Positions 57,601 to 64,000 of a DNA stretch of 64,000 nt are shown here, piece after piece. A model generated the notes under the pieces. It saw nothing but the letters and a program-made list of their open reading frames with translations. It searched no databases and was not told the origin of the DNA. Within the stretch, counting starts at the first letter, position 1. Every line of letters begins with the position of its first letter. Source of the stretch: Mimachlamys varia (Eukaryota > Mollusca > Bivalvia > Pectinida > Pectinidae). The position numbers and the translations under genes are program-made. The stretch is taken from positions 4,974,701 through 5,038,700 of the forward strand of contig OX392541.1 of NCBI GenBank assembly GCA_947623455.1, read 5' to 3'.

Positions 57601-58457
57601 CCTTAATTGAGGCTTATTAAAATACCATTGCAAGTCGAAACGGTCAACGATGTGTTTATAATTATAACAAACATTTTGACGATGTTTCGAAAGTGTTTCT
57701 CATCTCCTGAATAAAAGTATCTTTTACACGCTGTACATATATTAGCAAAAAGTATTTCTCATTTGGCCAACCAAACATCTCCAAAACCCAACGTACACAA
57801 ATCAAGTCTCAGATGATAAATCCAACTTGTTTTACAATTAGGTTTCCTGTTATAAAGATCTAAAAGCTCATCGTAACAGGCTTTCAACACACAGTTATCG
57901 GTCTTTAATAGTTTAAGCCAATATTTAACAATAGCAATCCTACGCTGTATAGACCATGTTCAAAAGTTTGTAAAGTGTATTTCTCGCGAATTGCGAACAG
58001 CGTGAAATTGAAATCTAATATACCATCCAAAATATATCATCAAAATCGAATATAATATATTTTTAAGCCATGAAACCAAAGTGTAAAAAAAATCTGAAAA
58101 ACAAAATGAAAAAAATACATATCACTTTTTTTTTAACTTCATGTTTTCGATTTTATTTCATCTTCATATTATTGTACAATACATTATTCAATGGTATACG
58201 ATACAAATATTTTTTCTTCTGAAAATTTTGCAGTCAAAAGTGTCCAAAGGGAGTTAAATAAATAAAACCAAGGCCATACTTCAACAACACAAGTTGGTTG
58301 ACAATATTTGTCGATCCCTACCATTTGAGGCAAATTCTTCAGCCTGGTAAGATAATTGATGAAATCTCCGTGTGATATAAAGGGTGTGGTGTCCACCATA
58401 GCCCGGGGGTTGCTCTGGATACCCTCTATGAAGCTGACTGGATTCAGGGCGAGAAAA
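39638..58457 (-). CDS. DUF885 family protein (metallopeptidase-like), spliced gene, 5' end missing
   Basis: I placed 14 minus-strand exons: 58322-58457, 56264-56332, 54736-54851, 53830-53911, 51699-51866, 50649-50735, 48098-48192, 46784-46891, 45648-45708, 45121-45228, 44319-44383, 40885-40956, 40135-40304 and 39638-39861 (stop TAA). All introns between them are GT-AG and the phases join into one frame of 519 residues. Signature pieces in order: [94 protein letters not shown] (the HE..PGHH motif), [36 protein letters not shown] and [21 protein letters not shown]885 proteins are presumed metal-dependent hydrolases; substrate and location are unknown. Family members are usually about 100-200 residues longer at the N-terminus. 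Those exons were not found; a weak candidate lies at 62926-62971. The last about 45 codons are atypical, so the annotated stop is less certain. Confidence 0.9.
40395..40640 (-). repeat. Interspersed repeat 'V', copy 4, in a DUF885 intron
   Basis: Shares 'ttggatgtgacc' (40408), 'cttccggaacacctggtctt' (40462-40481) and 'ttcctttgtt' with copies 1 and 2. It is orientated like copy 2 and truncated relative to copy 1. It lies in the intron between exons 40135-40304 and 40885-40956. Confidence 0.72.
42026..42270. repeat. 18-bp minisatellite in a DUF885 intron
   Basis: About 13.5 units of GATTTCTACAACACAGTG, with one GTGTTCTACAACACAGTG variant and a few 'aatac' units. All six frames are nearly stop-free because the period is 18. 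The frames 41815-42279, 42026-42310 (plus), 42017-42316 and 42022-42330 (minus) are artefacts. Confidence 0.96.
42940..43620. repeat. Interspersed element with three internal repeats of about 150 bp
   Basis: Three diverged tandem blocks (about 43140-43255, 43256-43395 and 43396-43560) repeat the phrases 'accaaggggaacctg', '(g)gaatttgggaaagat', 'ctcaagatataacggtaac' and 'aagatggccacctgtcag'. The right end is 'acggaccacggtccacgg' (a palindrome) followed by 'acgcatggtgatttgaatag'. The frame 43085-43564 is only an open reading of these blocks. The architecture resembles bivalve interspersed repeats I remember; the class is unknown. It lies in the DUF885 intron 40957-44318. Confidence 0.65.
43905..44009 (+). 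promoter_or_regulatory. Promoter-like cluster with a short ATG frame inside a DUF885 intron
   Basis: In order on the plus strand: GGCGGGAAAA (E2F-like, 43905-43914), ACGTCACGTG (CRE/E-box, 43917-43926) and AAAATGGCGGC (YY1-like, 43946-43956). The ATG of the YY1-like site opens a 19-codon frame beginning [15 protein letters not shown]1 site over the start codon is a known arrangement in animal housekeeping promoters. No downstream exon was recognised, so this could be an orphan promoter, a non-coding RNA start or a retrocopied 5' end. Confidence 0.35.
45374..45416 (+). promoter_or_regulatory. YY1 plus ETS motif pair in a DUF885 intron
   Basis: GGCCGCCATCTTG (45379-45391) matches the YY1 consensus and AACCGGAAGTGG (45405-45416) matches a strong ETS site. 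They are 13 bp apart between exons 45121-45228 and 45648-45708. Such pairs mark TATA-less promoters. No coding start follows that I can support. Confidence 0.3.
45860..46085. repeat. 33-bp minisatellite in a DUF885 intron
   Basis: About 6-7 units with the core GATATCTAAAAATAACCACG followed by ATGCGGTGTTGTT and minor variants. Confidence 0.93.
47530..48080. repeat. 34-bp minisatellite in a DUF885 intron
   Basis: About 16 units with the core ACGTCAAGGAGGTGACGAGG followed by AGAAACATGTTGAT on the left and AGAAACGTTTAAAT on the right, so two subfamilies occupy different halves. The array ends 18 bp before the donor splice site of exon 48098-48192 (in transcript orientation, just inside the downstream intron). 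Confidence 0.95.
48340..49990. repeat. 27/28-bp minisatellite in a DUF885 intron
   Basis: About 59 units with the core TTTGTCACTATGACCCTAAC followed by AATAGATG. A 27-bp variant has lost one T of TTT. Many units contain CCCTAAC, resembling a telomere heptamer, but it occurs once per 28 bp. The array occupies most of the intron between exons 48098-48192 and 50649-50735. Confidence 0.97.
49991..50648. other. Intronic DNA with nothing recognisable
   Basis: Unique-looking sequence between the 28-bp array and exon 50649-50735. Confidence 0.4.
51085..51350. repeat. AT-rich minisatellite (about 23-26 bp units) in a DUF885 intron
   Basis: About 11 units with the core GGGGTAAAATATATAATGAG and CTC or CTT spacers; unit length varies by insertions of 'taa'. 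Diverged and irregular. Confidence 0.85.
52010..52442. repeat. 36-bp minisatellite in a DUF885 intron
   Basis: About 12 units with the core GACCAGTGCCCTTTGTAGAT followed by TTCTGTAATTTTAAAT. It lies between exons 51699-51866 and 53830-53911. Confidence 0.93.
53304..53397. repeat. Homopolymer C run followed by a G-rich tract
   Basis: A run of 12 C at 53304-53315 is followed 33 bp later by a tract with runs of G of 4 to 9 bases (53349-53391). The two could pair or form a G-quadruplex. The overlapping frame on the minus strand is proline-rich for this reason only. Confidence 0.85.
54002..54463. mobile_element. 462-bp TIR element (MITE-like) with GGAACG palindromes
   Basis: The ends match as inverted repeats at 19 of 22 bases (54002-54023 with 54442-54463). 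Both ends and the left interior contain copies of GGAACG/CGTTCC (54015, 54034, 54050, 54070, 54082, 54100). A pyrimidine tract lies at 54347-54374. There is no coding capacity and no clear target-site duplication. It lies in the DUF885 intron next to exon 53830-53911. Confidence 0.7.
55150..55790. repeat. Interspersed repeat 'R', copy 2, uninterrupted
   Basis: Matches 4830-5057 plus 6206-6330 (landmarks given there). It shows what the insertion site of the 5058-6207 element looked like when empty. It lies in a DUF885 intron between exons 54736-54851 and 56264-56332. Confidence 0.7.
56885..57965 (-). pseudogene. LINE ORF2 C-terminal remnant, 5'-truncated
   Basis: The minus strand reads [20 protein letters not shown] and [20 protein letters not shown] (57760-57950). 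It then reads [17 protein letters not shown] and [20 protein letters not shown], then [20 protein letters not shown] (57370-57600). 'CSLC...[18 protein letters not shown]' is the zinc-knuckle end of a LINE family also seen at 59440-59830. The tail is near 56890-56910 (aattgaaattgaaa). Several stops show it is dead. It lies within a DUF885 intron. Confidence 0.75.
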
Positions 58458-58509
58458 CTGAAACATATCGTCAGTAAAACTACATTATGTGTAAGATAGA
58501 CTAATAAAA

Positions 58510-60300
58510 AAAATAAAATGAAAAGTACTGGAAGTACTGACTGAAGCGTTACTCTGATATTTGGACATGGTAAAAAAAATGAAATGTGAAAGGTGCATTT
58601 TCAAAAATACAAACTGGCTGTAACAAATTCTCAGGTCCCTGCATTCACTGTGTCAGACTTTGCGCCACCACTTTGATCGGCCAGTTTATACGATTTAGAT
58701 CCAAGGGTCATTAATGTATTAAGTAAAATTAACATTAAGTTCACTGAATAAAGTATACGAGTACGTATTTGGTTATTTGGAAGATTATGACTGTGTCTTA
58801 GTTGTCGGACATCGTTACCGGAAATCAAGTTTCCGTACCTGTCGTAAGGTGAACGCACAGCGGCAAATATTAAGATAAGAAACACTATTGCTGATTTCAG
58901 ACTCTGTGTTATTCCAGTGGTTGGTTGCCTGCCACCGACAAAACAATCAAAGTAATGCAAGTACTGAAACGAACAATTTTGTGAAGTTCATATAATTTTT
59001 CAAAGATTAAAGATGAAGAAGTAACAGACATTTTGGTTAAACCATCTAAAATGAACTTTCCTTAAAGGGTAATATTATGTTAATTAATTTGATTAAACGT
59101 AGATTTTCCCCGTTAACATCATAAAAATAATATTTGTTTTTATTGTACATCATGTTCGTGTATTTCTATTTTCTAAAATTATATATTTCCAGTAAAACAT
59201 GAAAAGGTAACTTTAAAGCTTTGTTTTTTTTCTCAGTCTTTCATTTATCTTACCGCAAATTTTGGCAAATTAATTAATTTTGTGTCAGGACAGGGACGTA
59301 TATGTGCACCCTGTTCAGGATGTAATTAACCTTTCATCACAGATAAATATTTTAAGAAATATCCTTTCTGAACTGGAATCGAACTGGAAATATCGGTTGA
59401 TATCTAATTAGAGTACTAGAGTCTTCAACGAAATGTATTCTATATAAGCATTTGGCAAATCGCTGTTCATTGCAATATTATTTGACTCAATTCATGCCTA
59501 ATAAATATCGAATTGGTTTTTCTAAATTACGCTTGTCCGCACATACATGTAACCTGACTATTGAGACAAGGCGTTATCATAATACAGCGAGGGAGCATGC
59601 AAAGAATCTGTACTAGTTGTTATTCAGATTTAGAAGATGAGTATCATTTTATTATAATATGTAATAGGTATCACGACCTACGATTGAAATACATCAAACG
59701 TTTTTATTGGCTTAAACCATCTATGGATAAATTTGTGCAACTTTTATGTGTTGACAACATGAACATAATTCGTAAGTTAGGCAGGTATATTTTTGAAGCA
59801 AATAAAAGACGAATCATTCAATAAATATTTATGATTGACGTAGCATTAGTTAGTTCGATCACGTATTAGTATGTATAAAATCCGTACTGTGCCTGAAAAT
59901 TGTATTATTATTTGCAACAACTATTATTATTAGCATTAATTCATTGATAAACGCTTGCTGTTATGTTGATGATGTCAAATAGTCGGACATCACTATTATA
60001 CAACCAGTGTGTGTTTTGCGCATGTGTATCACTAGTATATGTATAGGAGTGTATGTTTATAAGTATTATACTTGTTAAAAATAAAACTTGAAACTTGAAA
60101 ACTTGATACCGATGAATGAGCCTTTGTCACATGTGTCTGAGTGTTCGCCCGATATTTCCTGCTTTAGTCAATATAAAATAACAAGAACCCATCGAAGTGC
60201 TGCTGATTACGATACATCTAATCGATAATTGATTAATTCGCAACCTGCAAACTCTTTATTGCTATCGGAATTGACGTTAGGGAAGGGAAGTTTCACCTAA
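58510..60300. repeat. Duplicated 1-kb segment, right copy, with a LINE inserted
   Basis: Direct copy of 38580-39540 (landmarks given there). It begins about 50 bp upstream of the most 5' recognised DUF885 exon. The copy is continuous to 'aaatatcgg' at about 59390, is broken by 0.7 kb of LINE, and resumes at 'taccgatgaa' at 60108. Confidence 0.8.
59395..60107 (+). mobile_element. 5'-truncated LINE 3' end inserted into the duplicated segment
   Basis: The plus strand reads KYRIGFSKLRLSAHTCNLTI and ETRRYHNTAREHAK (about 59500-59605). After a frame change come CTSCYSDLEDEYHFIIICNR and LRLKYIKRFYWLKPSMDKF, ending at a stop at 59824. It is the same LINE family as 56885-57965. The 3' tail is an (ACTTGAA)-type run at 60081-60107. 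TTGATA at 59399-59404 and again at 60104-60109 is a candidate short target-site duplication, supported by the empty copy at 39310. Confidence 0.75.
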
Positions 60301-61530
60301 CTTCGATTGTCTCAGCGTTTGACGTCAGAATCAATTAGAAGTATTTTACTTGTTCTTAAGTTGTCTCCCTTATTTACAGTAATTACGGAGATAACCGCTA
60401 GGTGTCTCAAACTCCGTATATCCGGTTTTTAACACGGCGTTACTAACGTTTCCATACAAAATGTATACATTTTGAATTTGATAGTATTTGGGCTTGATAT
60501 ATTTGATATACAAGTTTAGTGCGATACGCCCTAGCTACTGAAGCACGTGTCTGAAGCAGACTGGCTTGCCAAACTTAAAATTATTCCTAATGAAAATTAC
60601 CACAGTATCATCACATATCAAACATTTCCTGCTTTAAAGATTTGCTTTATGATTTTCTCTAAGCGAGCAAGTAGCGTTATATTTCGTTTTGGATAGTCAC
60701 CTCTGCGACATTCATGTTTTGTATTAAATGTGCCCCTTTGTAACAACAAAACAGCCCGTGTAGACCCGTACTGCCCTTATATTCCGCCACAGCGCTTTAA
60801 AAAATAGAATTACTTTGATGAAATAATACTGTTGGGTATTTATGAATGTCCATCTGTCTAGCACTAACTTACGTCACTGCGTTCATTACGTTAAAAAAAA
60901 CAACAAACAGATATGACGAGAAAGAAAGATAAATACTTAATCATTTTAATTGATATTGGCATATCTTAAACATGAAAGCAAGCACTATCTATGATGGCCG
61001 AGATTCATGTTTTTATGTTACTTTAAAGGGGAAGGTGCCTTCATGTACGCAGAATAAATCTAGAATTAATTTGATGAAAGTAAACTGCGTGTTTTTCTGA
61101 AAGAAGATTTTACTTACATGTACGTCTTGACGTTTATGTATCAAAAGTATTATATAAAAAAAACATACCAATAAAAGCAAATCATTCTTATACAATCACT
61201 ACCTTACAATGTACCGAGTTTGTCAATGTGCCTCCTAAGAATATATAAAGAAGTGTTTTAGTGTCGAACTCTCACCTGGTTCATGTGCTACATGTAAGTA
61301 AAATGTTGATTACTAAATTACGCACTTGATGAGGACAGTTAATTCGTCCTGCATTAAATGCTGACATCACTGTAATATATATAGCACGTTATGACCGAAG
61401 CACGCCAATCAGTTATTATTAACATTATTATTAGTAACGTTTGCTTGTTAACAGATTGAGGTCTTATTCTAGATGCTGTTCTCTATTGTAGTTACGTTTT
61501 TCAGTGGTATCTGACACGCTAGTTTTGTTA
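60300..61530. other. Stretch with no recognisable gene
   Basis: I looked on the minus strand for N-terminal DUF885 exons and found none. No tandem or inverted repeat stands out. Confidence 0.4.
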
Positions 61531-61539
61531 AGAGTTTGG

Positions 61540-62560
61540 TACAGCAATTGTGTGTATGGTACAGTATTTGTAGGTAAAGTACATTATTTGTGTGCATGGT
61601 ACAGCATTTGTGAGTACATTATTTGTGAGTATAGTACAGTATTTGTAAATGAGTATGGTACAGTATTTGCGAGTATGGTACATCATTTGTAAATGATGTA
61701 TGGTACAGTATTTGTGGGTATGGAACAGTATTTTTGAGTATGGTACAGTATTTGTGGGTATGGTACAGTATTTGTAAGCGAGTATGGTACAGTATTTGTA
61801 AGCGAGTATGGTACAGTATTTGTAAGCGAGTATGGTACAGTATTTGTAAGCGAGTATGGTAAGTATTTGTAAGCGAGTATGGTACAGTATTTGTAAGCGA
61901 GTATGGTACAGTATTTTGTAAGTGAGTATGGTAAGTATTTGTAAGCGAGTATGGTACAGTATTTGTAAGCGAGTATGGTACAGTATTTGTAAGCGAGTAT
62001 GGTAAGTATTTGTAAGCAAGTATGGTACAGTATTGTAAGCGAGTATGGTACAGTATTTGTAAGCGAGTATGGTACAGTATTTGTAAGTGAGTATGGTACA
62101 GTATTTGTTAGTGAGTATGGTACAGTATTTGTAAGTGAGTATCGTACAGTATTTGTAAGTGAGTATGGTAAGTATTTGTAAGCGAGTATGGTAAGTATTT
62201 GTAAGTGATATGACAGAGTATTTGTAAGCGAGTATGGTACAGTATTTGTTAGTGAGTATGGTACAGTATTTGTAAGCGAGTATGTTACAGTATTTGTAAG
62301 CGAGTATGGTACAGTATTTGTAAGAGAGTATGGTACAGTATTTGTAAGCGAGTATGGTACAGTATTTGTAAGCGAGTATGGTACAGTATTTGTAAGTGAG
62401 TATGGTACAGTATTTGTAAGCGAGTATGGTACAGTATTTGTAAGTGAGTATGGTACAGTATTTGTAAGCGAGTATGGTACAGTATTTGTAAGAGAGTATG
62501 GTACAGTATTTGTAAGCGAGTATGGTACAGTATTTGTAAGCTAGTATTGTACGGTCTTTC
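61540..62560. repeat. 24-bp minisatellite (unrelated to the DUF229-linked array)
   Basis: About 41 units with the core TATGGTACAGTATTTGTAAG followed by CGAG or TGAG. The left edge is diverged and irregular (61540-61770), and some units have lost 'ac' (ggtaagtatttg). The frames 61528-62019 (minus) and 61999-62181 (plus) are artefacts of the 24-bp period. Confidence 0.96.
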
Positions 62561-63050
62561 TAGTGTTGGGATAACAGGGGCATCATTTCACAGCAATTAA
62601 GACCCCCAAAGAATAGAACGAGTTTCATTTCCTGAATTCGTTATGAGGCGATTGGACAGAACACGTTTGAATTACACTAATCAGCTCCATGTGTTTCGTT
62701 CCAAGTTTTATCAACAACGGGGAAAGTTTTATTATGTGTTACAGTTGTAGAGAGTTGTAATATTATATATTGACAAGATGTGAACGTCTATTATCACATT
62801 TCCTGCTTCTTACAATCATCACTTTCACGTTGAGTTAAATTATCTTTCTGCAAAAAAACGTTCGTAATCTGATTAGGTTTAAATGTGCAAGTTCACACAA
62901 AGAATATATGTCTGTTTTGTCCTACCTTACAGTAAAATACGTTGTAGCATAATTCACCAATTTCCTCCCTCCTTAACAAAATATTTATTAATACATATCT
63001 TACTCATCTTAACAGGTGTCAGGGGATTTAATCCGTATTTAGTCGAATTT
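62560..63050. other. Spacer; weak candidate exon at 62926-62971 (minus)
   Basis: On the minus strand 62926-62971 reads REEIGELCYNVFYCK between an AG and a GTAGGA. It loosely recalls the region upstream of the first recognised DUF885 exon. It ends in phase 0, whereas exon 58322-58457 needs two preceding bases, so at least one more exon would have to intervene. I do not annotate it as coding. Confidence 0.15.
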
Positions 63051-63054
63051 GAGT

Positions 63055-64000
63055 GACTCCACGCCAAAAGTAAGTGACTGTGTGTCAGAGTAACTCCATG
63101 TCGACAGTAAGTGACTGTGTATCAGAGTAACTCCACGTCGACAGTAAGTAGCTGTGTATCAGAGTAACTCCATGTCGACAGTAAGTGACTGTGTCAGAGT
63201 AACTCCATGTCGACAGTAAGTGGCTGTGTATCAGAGTAACTCCATGTCGACAGTAAGTGACTGTGTCAGAGTAACTCCATGTCGACAGTAAGTGGCTGTG
63301 TGTCAGAGTAACTCCATGTCGACAGTAAGTGACTGTGTGTCAGAGTAACTCCATGTCGACAGTAAGTGACTGTGTGTCAGAGTAACTCCATGTCGACAGT
63401 AAGTGACTGTGTGTCAGAGTAACTCCATGTCGACAGTAAGTGACTGTGTATCAGAGTAACTCCATGTCGACAGTAAGTGACTGTGTCAGAGTAACTCCAT
63501 GTCGACAGTAAGTGGCTGTGTATCAGAGTAACTCCATGTCGACAGTAAGTGACTGTGTCAGAGTAACTCCATGTCGACAGTAAGTGGCTGTGTGTCAGAG
63601 TAACTCCATGTCGACAGTAAGTGACTGTGTGTCAGAGTAACTCCATGTCGACAGTAAGTGACTGTGTGTCAGAGTAACTCCATGTCGACAGTAAGTGACT
63701 GTGTGTCAGAGTAACTCCATGTCGACAGTAAGTGACTGTGTCAGAGTAACTCCATGTCGACAGTAAGTGGCTGTGTGTCAGAGTAACTCCATGTCGACAG
63801 TAAGTGACTGTGTGTCAGAGTAACTCCATGTCGACAGTAAGTGACTGTGTGTCAGAGTAACTCCATGTCGACAGTAAGTGACTGTGTGTCAGAGTAACTC
63901 CATGTCGACAGTAAGTGACTGTGTCAGAGTAACTCCATGTCGACAGTAAGTGACTGTGTGTCAGAGTAACTCCATGTCGACAGTAAGTGACTGTGTGTCA
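63055..64000. repeat. 33/37-bp minisatellite running off the right end
   Basis: About 26 units with the core AGTAACTCCATGTCGACAGT followed by AAGTGACTGTGTGTCAG. Short (GTGTCAG) and long (GTGTGTCAG or GTGTATCAG) spacer variants alternate in a pattern that recurs about 290 bp later (63184 and 63476), a higher-order repeat of about eight units. The left edge is diverged at 63055-63110. Confidence 0.97.

Noticed and set aside
58631..58960. 109-codon minus frame with a hydrophobic segment, as a possible 5' exon of DUF885
   Set aside because: It lies within the duplicated 1-kb segment, whose left copy at 38.6 kb is non-coding and does not keep the frame.
62926..62971. Candidate upstream DUF885 exon
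   Set aside because: Plausible splice sites, but the phase does not join to exon 58322-58457 and 15 residues are too few to identify.

Overview
The window is nuclear DNA of an animal, most likely a bivalve mollusc. This is an inference. It rests on AT-rich DNA, spliced GT-AG introns, mostly non-coding sequence, very many minisatellites, LINE and Helitron relics, and interspersed repeats of a kind I associate with bivalves. I see no bacterial operon, rRNA gene or CRISPR array.

Layout. At 1-3.1 kb a 24-bp satellite array abuts an intronless DUF229 gene on the minus strand. The same pair recurs at 24.0-29.2 kb, so array and gene were duplicated together, about 26 kb apart. The two proteins differ at one residue outside two patches: the N-terminal anchor and a block of about 90 residues in the catalytic domain. 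From 3 to 24 kb the sequence is a transposon graveyard. It holds a TIR element nested in another repeat, a decayed L1-like LINE, a 31-bp minisatellite, a second LINE tail broken by a CR1-like insertion, and a decayed Helitron (Ulp1-like protease, zinc-ribbon region, HUH Rep, then helicase 1.8 kb further on). It ends with a LINE carrying an uninterrupted 1218-codon endonuclease-reverse transcriptase ORF at 19.9-23.6 kb.

From 29 to 38 kb there are minisatellites (36, 50, about 21 and 51 bp units) and a foldback-like inverted-repeat element whose left arm grades into the 51-bp minisatellite. From 39.6 to 58.5 kb a spliced DUF885 gene runs on the minus strand. I placed 14 exons from splice sites and from my memory of the family; together they give 519 residues in one continuous frame. 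Its 5' end was not found. Its introns carry at least six minisatellite arrays, interspersed repeats and LINE tails. Two direct copies of a 1-kb segment flank it at 38.6 and 58.5 kb, and the right copy has a LINE inserted. The right end of the window is two long minisatellites, of 24-bp and 33/37-bp units.

The host genes seen are two membrane-anchored DUF229 proteins (alkaline-phosphatase-like fold) and one DUF885 protein (metallopeptidase-like). Nothing indicates that they act together. Most other open frames are chance readings of tandem repeats whose period is a multiple of three.
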